Positions 1-9,173 of a DNA stretch of 64,000 nt are shown in pieces. Source of the stretch: G020344215 sp039586575. Lineage in GTDB: Bacteria; Gemmatimonadota; Gemmatimonadetes; Palauibacterales; KS3-K002. The stretch spans positions 4,583 to 68,582 of the forward strand of contig JBDHKD010000011.1 in the NCBI GenBank assembly GCA_039586575.1, read 5' to 3'. Position 1 is the stretch's first letter; each line of letters starts with the position of its first letter. A program made the position numbers and the translations under genes. Below the pieces are notes generated by a model, which was not told the origin of the DNA, made no database searches, and saw nothing but the letters and a program-made list of their open reading frames with translations.

Positions 1-45
1 GGACGGCCATTCTACTTGATGTGGCGGCTCGCGATCCGGGTTTGA
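1..45 (+). CDS. C-terminal end of an unidentified gene (partial)
   Basis: Frame 1 is open from the window edge to a TGA at 43-45 and reads GRPFYLMWRLAIRV. The fragment is basic and hydrophobic and lies 28 bases before the first heptosyltransferase. It could be the tail of an upstream LPS gene in the same direction. Fourteen residues are too few to assign a family, and chance openness cannot be excluded. Confidence 0.3.
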   Translation, partial: GRPFYLMWRLAIRV

Positions 46-73
46 AAGTGAAGCGTGACCGGGTCGTGCGCGA

Positions 74-1153
74 ATGAGTGGGCTCGACATACCCAGCAAG
101 CGAATCTGTCTGGTGCTGCAGAGCGGCATCGGCGATGTCGTTCACGGCCTGCCGCTGGTAAACGCGCTGAAGCGCGCCGCGGCGGATCGGCACATCACCT
201 GGGTGATAGAGCGCATGCCATCGCCGCTTCTCCAATCCCATCCAGCGGTGGACGACGTCATCCTGTTTGATCGCAAAGGGGGGCTGAAGGAAATACGGGC
301 GCTGAGGCAGGTGCTTTGGCCACGGAGCTTCGATCTGGTGATCAACTGTGGGATCTACTTCAAGTCGGCGATCCCGACGTTGATGGCACGGGCGCCGCAC
401 AAGGCGGGTTTTGGCAAGGATCGGGCGAACGATCTCGTGTGGCTGACGGCGAATCACCGGCTGCCGCCTCGCGGTCCGAGTCACCGGCAAGACATGTATC
501 TGGAGTTCCTCGACTTTCTAGGGATCGAGGGCTATGAGCTGGAATGGCGTCTGACGGTCACCGCTGAAGAGCGCGAGGCGGCATCGTCGTTCTTCGCCGA
601 GTTCGAGGGAGAGCGGGTGGTTGGGATCGTCACTACGACGGCGATGGACGGCAAGAACTGGCCGGTGGAGCGTTTCGCCGAGCTGGCGACGGCGTTGGCG
701 AGGGACCTTGGCTATCGGGTCGTGCTGCTGGGTGGCCCGGGCGATCGCGAGCAGGCCCGTGCCCGGGAGGTGGGGGATCGCAGTGAGGCGCGGACCGTCT
801 GGGCGCTGGGTCCGGATTTGCGGCGCCTGGTCTATCTGGTCGCCGGCTGCGAACTGCTGATTGCCCCGGATACCGGACCGCTGCACATCGCGCGGGCCCT
901 GGAGACGCCGGTGATAGGTCTTTACGGACATACGGACCCGAAGCGGGCCGGCCCGTACAAAGCTTACGCAGACCTGACCGTTGATCGTTACAACTACGAC
1001 GCGCCTGGCGTGCCGTATGCTGGCCCAGTGGAAAGGCAGCATCCCGCTCGGCCGGGCTGCCGACAGGGCCGGATGGAGCTGGTCACGGTGGCGGACGTAC
1101 TGGAGAAGGTAGAGGTCGCCCGCGACCGATACCTGAAGCTGGGAACCGAGTGA
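74..1153 (+). CDS. Glycosyltransferase family 9 (LPS heptosyltransferase-like)
   Basis: This 359-residue protein is a GT9 enzyme of the WaaC/WaaF/RfaF kind, which transfer heptose or a related sugar onto the LPS core at the inner face of the cytoplasmic membrane. The N-terminal Rossmann domain opens with a G-I-G-D-V-V-H loop near residue 19. The C-terminal domain carries the family donor-site block PDTGPLHIARALETPVIGLY near residue 264. Length is normal for the family. The stop overlaps the start of a second GT9 gene, so the two are translationally coupled and probably act successively on one glycan. Exact acceptor and sugar cannot be read from sequence. Confidence 0.9.
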   Translation: MSGLDIPSKRICLVLQSGIGDVVHGLPLVNALKRAAADRHITWVIERMPSPLLQSHPAVDDVILFDRKGGLKEIRALRQVLWPRSFDLVINCGIYFKSAIPTLMARAPHKAGFGKDRANDLVWLTANHRLPPRGPSHRQDMYLEFLDFLGIEGYELEWRLTVTAEEREAASSFFAEFEGERVVGIVTTTAMDGKNWPVERFAELATALARDLGYRVVLLGGPGDREQARAREVGDRSEARTVWALGPDLRRLVYLVAGCELLIAPDTGPLHIARALETPVIGLYGHTDPKRAGPYKAYADLTVDRYNYDAPGVPYAGPVERQHPARPGCRQGRMELVTVADVLEKVEVARDRYLKLGTE

Positions 1154-2211
1154 TGATCGGGGCGCTCCAGGTCGAGAATCCGCGCGTCTGTATCGTGATG
1201 CTGAGCGCGATCGGCGATGCGGTACACGTGCTACCGGTCGCCAACGCGCTCAAGCGCTCGGTGCCTGGGATGAAGCTCTCGTGGGTGATCCAGCCGGTGC
1301 CGCAGCAGCTCGTCTGTAACCACCCTGCAATCGATGAGTTCATCATCTTCCGCCGCGACCGCGGGCCGAGAGCGCTGGCCGAGTTTGCCGGGGCGCGGCG
1401 CGCGCTTCGCAGTCGCGAGTTCGATGTGCTCATCGACCTGCAGGTCTACTTCAAGGCCGGGATCCTGACGTCGTTCGCACGCGCGCCGCTGAAGCTGGGG
1501 TTCGACCGAGCGCGGGCGCGGGACCTGAACTGGTTGTTTACCACGCACCGCATTCCGCCGCACGAGAACCAGCACGTGCAGGACCAATACTTCGAATTCC
1601 TCGACTACCTCGGTGTGGGTCACGAGCCGGTCGAGTGGGGAATCGTGTTCAGCGACGAAGAACGTGAACAGCAGAGGCGCTTCTACGAGCGGATAGAAAA
1701 ACCGGTTTGCGCCGTGGTTGTGGGGAGCAGCAAGCCGAGGAAAGACTGGGCGGTGGAGCGCTATGCGCGACTACTGGAGATCGTCGAGACAGACTTCGGT
1801 TTCCAGCCCGTAATCGTGGGCGGTCCGGCGCCGGGCGAACGAGCGGCGGCGGAAGCGGTCGTGCGCGAGACTCGCGCGCGGCCGCTGAGCGAACTCGGTG
1901 ACGACTTGCGCCGCCTGATGTACCTCGTGGACGGTGCCGACCTGCTTGTCAGTCCCGATACCGGGCCGCTACACATCGCTCGGGCGCTGGAGACGCCGGT
2001 GGTCGGACTGTACGGCTACACGAACCCGAAGCGCAGCGGCCCTTACCGCAAGTATACCGACCTCGTCGTGGACGGCTACGCCCATTACCCCGGCGAGGAC
2101 TACCCGATCAGCATGGAATACCGGCCGCATGGTATGCGGCGGGTCACGGTGGAAATGGTTCGGGAGAAGGTCGAGCGAGCAGTCACCGAGTACGTCTCGA
2201 AAGCGCGCTAG
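1150..2211 (+). CDS. Glycosyltransferase family 9 (second heptosyltransferase-like protein)
   Basis: This 353-residue paralogue of the preceding gene has the same N-terminal loop (S-A-I-G-D-A-V-H-V) and the donor-site block PDTGPLHIARALETPVVGLY near residue 269. Translation can start at GTG 1150 or ATG 1153; both lie inside the preceding stop region, giving a 4-base or 1-base overlap. The pair looks like an old tandem duplication, since motif order and C-terminal N-P-K-R-S-G-P-Y / D-P-K-R-A-G-P-Y blocks match. It presumably adds the next sugar of the LPS core. It ends 24 bases before a convergent GT4 gene. Confidence 0.9.
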   Translation: MMIGALQVENPRVCIVMLSAIGDAVHVLPVANALKRSVPGMKLSWVIQPVPQQLVCNHPAIDEFIIFRRDRGPRALAEFAGARRALRSREFDVLIDLQVYFKAGILTSFARAPLKLGFDRARARDLNWLFTTHRIPPHENQHVQDQYFEFLDYLGVGHEPVEWGIVFSDEEREQQRRFYERIEKPVCAVVVGSSKPRKDWAVERYARLLEIVETDFGFQPVIVGGPAPGERAAAEAVVRETRARPLSELGDDLRRLMYLVDGADLLVSPDTGPLHIARALETPVVGLYGYTNPKRSGPYRKYTDLVVDGYAHYPGEDYPISMEYRPHGMRRVTVEMVREKVERAVTEYVSKAR

Positions 2212-2235
2212 CCTGCCTCCCCGGCAGAGGACCCT

Positions 2236-3339
2236 TCAGTCTTCTCGCTTCGCCGCGAACTCCGCGAAAAAGCCCTCGTAGCCGTCGATCATCGCCCGGC
2301 GGCTGAATCGCTCCGTTGCGCGGCGGCGGGCGCTGCGACCCATACGGGATCGCTCGCTTGGTGCCCGGGCCAGCTTGCGGATGGCGGCGGCGACGCCGTC
2401 CGCGCTTCCCGGCGGCACGAGATACCCCTGCTCGCCGTCGTCGATCTGCTCGGTGTGGCTCGTGGCATCGCTGGCGATCACCGGCAGGCCGCACGCCATC
2501 GCCTCGAGCACCGAGTTCGGCATCCCTTCCGCGGTCGAGAGGTGGGCGGCGGCGTCGGCAGCGCTCAGCAGTCTCGGTATATCGGCGCGGAAGCCCGCGA
2601 AAGTGACGGGTGCTCGAAGATCCGCTGCCAGTCGGCGTAGCTCATCGGCTTGCGGGCCGCCTCCGATGATGAGCGCGTGAACCGCTGTGTCGGCAGCCGC
2701 CTCGGCGACCGCGCGTATCAACACGTCGACGTGCTTCCGTTGCTCGATACGCCCGTGGTAGGAGATCAGGCAGACGTCGTCGGGAATATCGAGCTCGCGG
2801 CGGATCTCGGGGCGAAGCTCGGGCTGCGGCTGATAGGACGTCGTGTCCACTCCGTTCGGGATCACGCGTATCACCTTGCGCTCCAGCCACGGCGCTTCCT
2901 GCAACAGAAGCTTCCGCATCGCATCCGCCGGTACCGCTATCGCCCGCACCCCGCGTGTCCAGATGAAGCGATAGACCGCCGAGTCCTGCAGGTGATACGG
3001 CGCCTTGTGCGCGTGCACCACCGGCAGGCCTCCGGCCAACCAGCTGGCCGCCACGCTCAGCTTGATGTCCCGTGTTCGATAGGCGACGACGATATTGGGG
3101 TTCCGGGCGCGCAGAACCCTGGTGAGCTGGACGAGTGGAATCGGATTGAGCTCGCCGCGCATCTGAGCGTGTACGATGCCGAGCCGCGTCTCCCCTTCCA
3201 GTCGGCTTCGCAGCTCGCTCCGCGGGTGGCAGACAAGAGTGACGTCGTGACCTCGGTCGGCCAGACCGGTGCAGAGCTCACGAGACCAGTTCTCGGCTCC
3301 ACCCCAGTCGCGGCCCGAGTTCAGAAAGACAATACGCAA
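2236..3339 (-). CDS. Glycosyltransferase family 4
   Basis: A 367-residue GT-B fold retaining glycosyltransferase. The N-terminal acceptor domain has the glycine loop DWGGAENWSRELC (residues 11-23). The C-terminal donor domain has G-R-I-E-Q-R-K-H near 196-203 and the E-x7-E motif EGMPNSVLE at 271-279, which binds the nucleotide-sugar. The start used is TTG 3339 (L-R-I-V-F-L), which gives a full-length N-terminus; no strong ribosome binding site is visible, so the start is uncertain. It is transcribed towards the GT9 pair and is divergent from another GT4 gene. A role in LPS or other envelope glycan assembly is inferred from context. Confidence 0.88.
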   Translation of the reverse strand: MRIVFLNSGRDWGGAENWSRELCTGLADRGHDVTLVCHPRSELRSRLEGETRLGIVHAQMRGELNPIPLVQLTRVLRARNPNIVVAYRTRDIKLSVAASWLAGGLPVVHAHKAPYHLQDSAVYRFIWTRGVRAIAVPADAMRKLLLQEAPWLERKVIRVIPNGVDTTSYQPQPELRPEIRRELDIPDDVCLISYHGRIEQRKHVDVLIRAVAEAAADTAVHALIIGGGPQADELRRLAADLRAPVTFAGFRADIPRLLSAADAAAHLSTAEGMPNSVLEAMACGLPVIASDATSHTEQIDDGEQGYLVPPGSADGVAAAIRKLARAPSERSRMGRSARRRATERFSRRAMIDGYEGFFAEFAAKRED

Positions 3340-3473
3340 ATCGCGACGGGCTGACGGTTGTGAGCGCGGGCTGGTGGCAGCGTCTTGCGGCGACGCCGCG
3401 CGTCGCCCTATTACCGCTGGGAGTATAGGGTCGGAGCTGGCGCGATGCTACGGGAAGGGCAGAAGAACGGCCG

Positions 3474-4652
3474 ATGGAAAAGATCCTCATCCTGACCCAC
3501 GAGTATCCACCATTCCAAGGTGGGATCGCCACGGTCGCCCACGGTTTGGCGGCGGGAGCCGCGGGTTTGGGTTATGAGACTCATGTCCTGGCACCCGACT
3601 ATCATGGTGATACCACCGATTGGGACAGAGTCCAGCCGTGGAGGATTGCTCGATTTCCGGGCGCCACCTGTAGCGTTCTGAGTCTGGACAAGCTCACGAA
3701 GTTCACGGCAACCTGCCGCCGGGAGATAAAGCTACGCAGGCCGGACATCGTGCATGCTGTTGACGCACCGAGCCAGATGGCACTGACGGCGCTGTCTAAG
3801 GTGAGAATGGCCAGGCGGTACTTCTTCACGGTGATTGGCAGCGAGCTACTGCGCTACCGCAACGACCTGATGCCGCGCTTATGGATGCGGAATGCATTTC
3901 GGCGGGTGACCGGCGTGGCAGCGATCAGCTGTAGAGTGCTCGATTACCTGGTGGCGAACTTCAACGTGCCTCGAGATCGGGCGTTCGTGTCGTATCCCGG
4001 AATCCATCCCCGCTGGCTCGAGGCTACCGCCACCGACCGAATGACGGCACGGCAACGCTGGGGCCTTGGCGGTGATGACATCGTTCTTCTCACCGTGGGG
4101 CGGCGCGTTCCCGACAAGGGGCATCGCCGGGTGATCGAGGGGCTGGCAACACTGCCCGCACCGCTGCGCCAGCGGTTGGTCTACGTGGTCGTGGGGTCGG
4201 GGCCCGAGGACTACGCCCGAGCCCTTGGCGACATGGCGACCTCCGCTGCGGTACGGTTGCAGTTGCTGGGCCGCATCTCCGACGAGGAGTTGACCGAAGC
4301 GTACGACGCTGCGGACGTCTTTGTTATGTTGAGCGAGGAGAGCCCCAAACGGTTGGAGGGGTTGGGGCTGGTGTACATCGAAGCTGCGGCTCGCGGGCTA
4401 CCCTCGATCGGGCGCGATACGGGCGGTGTGACGGAGGCGGTCCTCGATGGGAAGACGGGTATCGTCCTGCCCGGCCAGCCGACGGCAGAGCAGGTGGCTT
4501 CGGCGCTCACGACCATGGCGGAAGACCGTGAACTCCGGGACGCCATGGGGGAGCGAGCGAAAGAGTTCGCCGCCGCGTTTACCTGGCGCCGGCATGCTGC
4601 GGAGGTCTATCAGCGCTTTGCGAGCGCGCTCGGGGAGCGGTACGGGGGCTGA
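3474..4652 (+). CDS. Glycosyltransferase family 4
   Basis: A 392-residue GT-B enzyme. The N-terminus reads THEYPPFQGGIATVAHGLA (residues 8-26), typical of PimB-like and WcaI-like GT4 proteins. The donor site includes VGRRVPDKGHRRVIE near 208-222 and the E-x7-E pair at E295 and E303 within RLEGLGLVYIEA. Start ATG 3474 immediately precedes the first beta strand. It probably transfers a hexose during LPS or exopolysaccharide assembly, judging by the four clustered glycosyltransferases. Substrate unknown. Confidence 0.88.
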   Translation: MEKILILTHEYPPFQGGIATVAHGLAAGAAGLGYETHVLAPDYHGDTTDWDRVQPWRIARFPGATCSVLSLDKLTKFTATCRREIKLRRPDIVHAVDAPSQMALTALSKVRMARRYFFTVIGSELLRYRNDLMPRLWMRNAFRRVTGVAAISCRVLDYLVANFNVPRDRAFVSYPGIHPRWLEATATDRMTARQRWGLGGDDIVLLTVGRRVPDKGHRRVIEGLATLPAPLRQRLVYVVVGSGPEDYARALGDMATSAAVRLQLLGRISDEELTEAYDAADVFVMLSEESPKRLEGLGLVYIEAAARGLPSIGRDTGGVTEAVLDGKTGIVLPGQPTAEQVASALTTMAEDRELRDAMGERAKEFAAAFTWRRHAAEVYQRFASALGERYGG

Positions 4653-4660
4653 CAGTCTTG

Positions 4661-5233
4661 TCAGGCTATCGATTTCTTTATCGCTTTCACCCAATAGCTG
4701 GCCGGAAAAGCTCGTACTCTGGTGTCAATCGACACTAGCTGTAATATCTCGTATGACTCTCTTAGCATACGCCTGATACCGTGCTCGGTGAATCTCCAGT
4801 AGTCCTGGGGGGGCATATGAATTGCCTGGCGGAAGGGTAGGCCGAGCAAGAGAATGCCATCGGTCTTGAGGATGCGTGTGATCTCTTCAAACGCATCTCT
4901 CACATTGTCCACATGTTCCAGAACTCCGCTGCAGAATACGCAGTCGTAAGATTCGTCTTTCAGTTGCGGCATAGCCCGAACATCAATGATAAGATCGCAA
5001 TCGAAAGCGTCGGTAACTTCGGACGTCGTATAAGAAGATGCCTTGACGAAATAGTTCCTGTAGTAATCACCTTCGCCATCGGCGTCTGTCCCGCTGCCAA
5101 TCGACAGAACGTCACCTTCAATATCGCAACACTGCCGCCGCAACCAATCGTTGCTCTCCCATCTCGCCCGAGAGGTTCGTCTGATCATCCGGCGCAGCTG
5201 TCGCGATGCGGCGAAAGGTCGAATTCGCTTCAT
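4661..5233 (-). CDS. Class I SAM-dependent methyltransferase (type 11)
   Basis: About 190 residues with the methyltransferase fold: motif I as LSIGSGTDADGEG, an acidic residue after beta 2, and the post-II block SYDCVFCSGVLEHVDNVRDA followed by ILKTDGILLLGLP. The next element, P-P-Q-D-Y-W-R-F-T, is common in methyltransferases from sugar-biosynthesis clusters. Start ATG 5233 (M-K-R-I-R-P-F) is chosen; a GTG at 5278 would add 15 residues and neither has a clear ribosome binding site. The gene is visibly less GC-rich than its neighbours, suggesting acquisition from another source. It converges on the GT4 gene 8 bases away. Substrate unknown, possibly a glycan. Confidence 0.75.
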   Translation of the reverse strand: MKRIRPFAASRQLRRMIRRTSRARWESNDWLRRQCCDIEGDVLSIGSGTDADGEGDYYRNYFVKASSYTTSEVTDAFDCDLIIDVRAMPQLKDESYDCVFCSGVLEHVDNVRDAFEEITRILKTDGILLLGLPFRQAIHMPPQDYWRFTEHGIRRMLRESYEILQLVSIDTRVRAFPASYWVKAIKKSIA

Positions 5234-5376
5234 GAGAATGGAATCTGTAGATGGCGACCAAAGCTGAAGCTCGAGCACACAGCCTGCCCTGGCTGGCGAA
5301 GTTCTTTAATAATAGTAGTAAGGGCGGGCGCTAGATAGCGCACGTCCGCTGCACGGTAGCTAGCCGAGAACCGGAA

Positions 5377-6114
5377 ATGACGTACTACTATCCCAGAGAT
5401 CCGCACGGCCGGGCGCTTCGTGATTTCTTCGCTGGCGATAGCGCGGCCACCATCGTCGTGCACAGCAACCTCGGCGAGCATGAAGAGCTACCCGTCGCGG
5501 TATTCTTCCGGGCGCCGGACGACTTCTTCCCGTTCGAGCGTGCGGCGCTTGAGCGCTGCCGCGGCCGGGTGCTGGACGTGGGCGCGGGTACGGGCGTGCA
5601 CAGCCTCTACTTGCAAGACCACGGCTTCGAGGTCCGCGCCATCGATGTGCTACCGGAGGCGGTGGAGATCATGCGTCTGGCCGGCGTGCGGGGCGCGCGC
5701 CTGGCCAGTATCTGGGATCTTGAGGACGAGCCCTTCGACACCGTCCTCATGATGATGAACGGGATTGGCATCCTCGAGACTCTCGAAGGGCTCGATCGCT
5801 TCCTGGCCGACGTGCCGCGGCTGTTGAAGCCGGGTGGCCAGATCCTCCTTGACTCCGGTCCAGGCGTCGTCGTCGGCGAGTCGGATGAAGCCGCTGCCGT
5901 GGCCGTCGAGGATGCCTCTGGATATGCCGGCGAAGCGTGGATCGCGATCGAGTATAAAGGAGAGAGGGGTCCGCCCTTTCGGGAGCTCTACTGCGACTCG
6001 GAGACGCTAGAGGAGCACGCGATCGCCGCCGGCTACCAACCGGAGATCGTATTCCGCGACGAGTACGGCGCGTATGTGGCGCGCCTCACGCGCGCCGGCG
6101 AAATCAACCCTTGA
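5377..6114 (+). CDS. Class I SAM-dependent methyltransferase
   Basis: A 245-residue protein with methyltransferase motif I RVLDVGAGTGVHSLYLQDHG near residues 64-83, motif II acidic residue in VRAIDVLPEAVEIM, and motif IV region FDTVLMMMNGIGILETLEGL followed by LLKPGGQILLDS. The N-terminal 60 residues (Y-Y-P-R-D-P-H-G-R-A-L-R-D-F) form a lid or substrate segment. Unlike its divergent methyltransferase neighbour it has the GC content of the rest of the window. Its 3' end overlaps the convergent ABC permease gene by 11 bases. Substrate not identifiable. Confidence 0.8.
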   Translation: MTYYYPRDPHGRALRDFFAGDSAATIVVHSNLGEHEELPVAVFFRAPDDFFPFERAALERCRGRVLDVGAGTGVHSLYLQDHGFEVRAIDVLPEAVEIMRLAGVRGARLASIWDLEDEPFDTVLMMMNGIGILETLEGLDRFLADVPRLLKPGGQILLDSGPGVVVGESDEAAAVAVEDASGYAGEAWIAIEYKGERGPPFRELYCDSETLEEHAIAAGYQPEIVFRDEYGAYVARLTRAGEINP

Positions 6115-7012
6115 GTCCCGCCAGCTGGATCCCGCGTACGAAGTAACGCTGCGTGAAGAGGAAGAGGATCAGGATCGGCACGATGGCGACCACGGCCGCC
6201 GCCATCTGGTAGGGCCAGTTACTACTGTAGACGCCGTGGAAGGCGGCGATCCCGACCTCCACCGGCCGCATCGCGATCGAGCGGGTTACGATGAGCGGCC
6301 AGAGAAAGCTCTTCCAGGTCTCGACGAACGAGAAGAGCGCCACGGTCGCCAGCGCCGGCTTGGCCAGCGGTAACGCCACTCTCCAGAAGACCTGCCACTC
6401 GCCGGCGCCGTCGATCCGCGCGGCGTCCTCCAGCTCGCGCGGTATCGAGAGGAAGTACTGGCGCATCAGGAAGATCCCCCAGACGCCCACCAGCTCGGTG
6501 ATGATGAGGCCCATGTAAGTGTCGACCCAGCCCAGCGCGTTCACCAGCAAGAAGCGCGGGATCAACAGCACGATGATCGGTACCATCAGGTTGGCGAGGA
6601 AGATGATGAACACCTTGTCGCGACCGGGGAAGCGCAGCCGTGCGAAGGCGTAGCCCGCGGTGGCGGCGGTGAAGAGGTGGCCGCCGACGATGCACAGCGA
6701 CATGATCGCCGAGTTGAGGAAGAAGCGGGCGAAGGGCAATGCCGTTAGCGCGTTCGGGTAGTTGCTCCAAACCGGATCCGCTGGTACCAGAGACGGCGGA
6801 AACTGGAAGACCTCGAACTCGTCCATCAGTGACGTGGAGAGCATCCAGAGGAAGGGGACGAGCATGGTGATACCGAGCGCCGCGGCCAACGCGTAGACGA
6901 GACCGTTGCCTAGGCGGCGTCGCGCCCGCGCCGACGGCAGAAAGCCCCGCTTCGCGGGCCGCCGCTCGGCCGCGAATAGTCGGTCCAGTGAGCTCACCTC
7001 CTGACTAGCCAT
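6104..7012 (-). CDS. Carbohydrate ABC transporter permease, MalG type
   Basis: A 302-residue inner-membrane permease of the carbohydrate-uptake-1 family. The N-terminus ends in the short M-L-S-T-S-L-M block that opens MalG-type proteins, followed by five further membrane spans. The EAA loop that docks onto the ATPase reads PRELEDAARIDGAGEWQVFW. It overlaps the upstream permease gene by 8 bases (ATGGCTAG), so it is the last gene of a four-gene importer operon. Start ATG 7012 is preferred; a downstream in-frame GTG is possible. Substrate is presumably a sugar or glycerol-phosphate-like compound. Confidence 0.92.
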   Translation of the reverse strand: MASQEVSSLDRLFAAERRPAKRGFLPSARARRRLGNGLVYALAAALGITMLVPFLWMLSTSLMDEFEVFQFPPSLVPADPVWSNYPNALTALPFARFFLNSAIMSLCIVGGHLFTAATAGYAFARLRFPGRDKVFIIFLANLMVPIIVLLIPRFLLVNALGWVDTYMGLIITELVGVWGIFLMRQYFLSIPRELEDAARIDGAGEWQVFWRVALPLAKPALATVALFSFVETWKSFLWPLIVTRSIAMRPVEVGIAAFHGVYSSNWPYQMAAAVVAIVPILILFLFTQRYFVRGIQLAGLKG

Positions 7013-9173
7013 CGACTGGGGTCATCCTCCGACCCAGCATCCTGAACTGGAGCAACGTGATGGCAAAGATCACGGCGAAGAGCACCCAGCTCATCGCCGA
7101 CGCGTATCCCATGCGCAGAAACTGCCAGGCGTTTTGATAGATGTGGTAGACGATGACGTCGGTGGCGTAGAGTGGGCCGCCTTCGGTCATGACATAGACG
7201 AACGTGAAAACCTGGAACGAGCCGATGATCGAAGTCACCAGCACGAAGAACGTCGTCGGCTTGAGGAGCGGCAGCGTGATCTTCCAGAAGCGGCGCCACG
7301 GTCCGGCGCCGTCAATCATCGCCGCTTCGTAGAACTCGTTGGGGATCGCTTGCAGGCCGGCCAGGAAGATTACCATCTGGAATCCGATGTGGATCCAGAC
7401 GGCCAAGATGATGAGCGCGAGCAGTGCCGTGCTCGGGCTGTTGAGCCAGGGGTACGGGCCGAGCCCGATGAGTCCCAGAATCCAGTTGAATAGTCCGAAG
7501 TCGGGATCGTACATCCACTGCCAGACGATGGAGATCGCGACGAAGCTCGTGATGTAAGGCAGAAAGAACACCGCGCGCAGCAACGCCACGCCCTTGATCG
7601 AGCGGTTGAGCAAGATGGCGACGCCGAGCGCGCAGGCCATCGTCGCCGGAACGTAGAGCGAGTAGATAGCGGTGTTCTTCACCGCGTTCCAGAAGAGCCC
7701 GTCGCCCGCCAGTTCGATGTAGTGCCGCAGACCCACGAACGGCTTCGCTGGCTCCAGCAAGTTCCAACCGTGGAAGCTGAGATAGAAGGCGAAGAGGAGC
7801 GGCGCGGCCGAGAAGACGAGCAGGAGAATCAGCGAGGGGGCGATGAACGTCCAGGCGGTCATCGTCTCGCGGAGCGCCATGCCGCTTCTCGCCGCTGCCA
7901 CGAGGCTCGCGTAGATCAGCACGCCCACGGCCAGCAGCGCGTAGAGTCCGGCCAGCCAGAACAGCGTCGCCTTGCGCGCGTCCTCCAACGGGTCACTCAG
8001 CAGGAACAGATCCTCGTCGATGGCGCCCCCGAGGTTCCGGTAGGCGAGCCGCCGGCCAACGATCCTGACGCGGCCGGCGCTCGACTCGAGCGACAGCAGC
8101 GGTTGTACCGGCAGCTCTGCGCTCGCCGCCTTCAGGGTATGGTCGGCGAGCCACACGATCTGGGCGCCCGCCAGCCCGGCCAGTTCATCGGTCGTGAGAC
8201 TCTCTCGGTCACCGGCTTCTTCGAGTACCGCACCCCCAACCGCGAGAGTCGTGTCCGTCCCTGTAGCCAGGACACGGGCGTTGGCGGCAGCGAGCCAGGC
8301 GGCGGCGAGCGCCGGTAGCACGAGCACCAGGATGAAACCCTGGCGGAGCCGGCGCGGCTCGCCGGGCCCGGTTCCCGCGACGGTGAACCGATAGAGCACG
8401 AGGATCGACAGGAGGGTGGCGACGAGTAGCCCGGCCATCGCCAGGACTGGCGATCGTGGAAGCTCGAAGTCGATGCTGGCCCGCCGAACGACGACAGCTC
8501 CGGTGACATCCCATTCGTCGAAGTCCTTGAGCGGGGCTGCGGCGGCCGACCGGTCGTCCAGCTCTGTGTTCAGGGCTCGATCGAGGCTGGCCAGCGAGTC
8601 GGGCAGCGACTGTGGAATAGCCTCGGGCCAGTCGTCCCGGGCGGCCAACGCCCTGGTCGTTCCCAGGTAGAGCGCCAGGTCGTAGCCGGTCGCCGATCGA
8701 AAGCGCTCCGCCGGATAGTCGTCGACTTCTAGAAGCGCGACGGTAACCGAACCATCTCGCGGCAGGTAGGCGAGCCAGGCAGGCCCGCCATCCGCAACCA
8801 TGAGGTCGACGACCGTGTGACCGCGGCGTGCGGCGGCGAGCATCGCGTCCGTGCCCGCGGCGCCGGGGCTGAGGGGGAGGGGCGTCGCGTCCGGGAATGT
8901 GGCGACGACCCGACCCTCGCCGTCGTAAGTAGTGAAGCGCTGGACGTTGAGCCTCGCAGCGTTTCTGGCGAGGCGCTCGGGTGGCATGCGCAGCTCGTCG
9001 GCGAGCCGTTCGCGGTACCAGCGCGTGTACTCGGCGGCGCGAACGGCGGTGAAGCGGTCGAGCTCGGGATCGAGGGACGACCAGCTGCGATAGGCGGTGT
9101 AGGTCCCTAGGCCGACGAAGGTGGCGGCGGGTACGAGGACGAGCAGGACGAATCCAACGCGCAAGCGGCTCAT
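7005..9173 (-). CDS. ABC sugar permease (MalF type) with a large sensor-like N-terminal extension
   Basis: 722 residues, about 2.4 times a normal MalF-type permease. The last 290 residues are a standard permease with six spans and the EAA loop NEFYEAAMIDGAGPWRRFW. Ahead of it come a first span (about 7-25), a large exported segment (about 26-260), two spans (about 265-285 and 303-320), a second exported segment (about 320-415), and another span. This layout resembles Cache-type sensor modules of chemoreceptors and kinases, although no sequence-level match is claimed. The start is fixed at ATG 9173 by a 4-base ATGA overlap with the binding-protein gene; the open frame further upstream is only a shadow. 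The extension may sense ligand or regulate gating. Confidence 0.85.
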   Translation of the reverse strand: MSRLRVGFVLLVLVPAATFVGLGTYTAYRSWSSLDPELDRFTAVRAAEYTRWYRERLADELRMPPERLARNAARLNVQRFTTYDGEGRVVATFPDATPLPLSPGAAGTDAMLAAARRGHTVVDLMVADGGPAWLAYLPRDGSVTVALLEVDDYPAERFRSATGYDLALYLGTTRALAARDDWPEAIPQSLPDSLASLDRALNTELDDRSAAAAPLKDFDEWDVTGAVVVRRASIDFELPRSPVLAMAGLLVATLLSILVLYRFTVAGTGPGEPRRLRQGFILVLVLPALAAAWLAAANARVLATGTDTTLAVGGAVLEEAGDRESLTTDELAGLAGAQIVWLADHTLKAASAELPVQPLLSLESSAGRVRIVGRRLAYRNLGGAIDEDLFLLSDPLEDARKATLFWLAGLYALLAVGVLIYASLVAAARSGMALRETMTAWTFIAPSLILLLVFSAAPLLFAFYLSFHGWNLLEPAKPFVGLRHYIELAGDGLFWNAVKNTAIYSLYVPATMACALGVAILLNRSIKGVALLRAVFFLPYITSFVAISIVWQWMYDPDFGLFNWILGLIGLGPYPWLNSPSTALLALIILAVWIHIGFQMVIFLAGLQAIPNEFYEAAMIDGAGPWRRFWKITLPLLKPTTFFVLVTSIIGSFQVFTFVYVMTEGGPLYATDVIVYHIYQNAWQFLRMGYASAMSWVLFAVIFAITLLQFRMLGRRMTPVDG

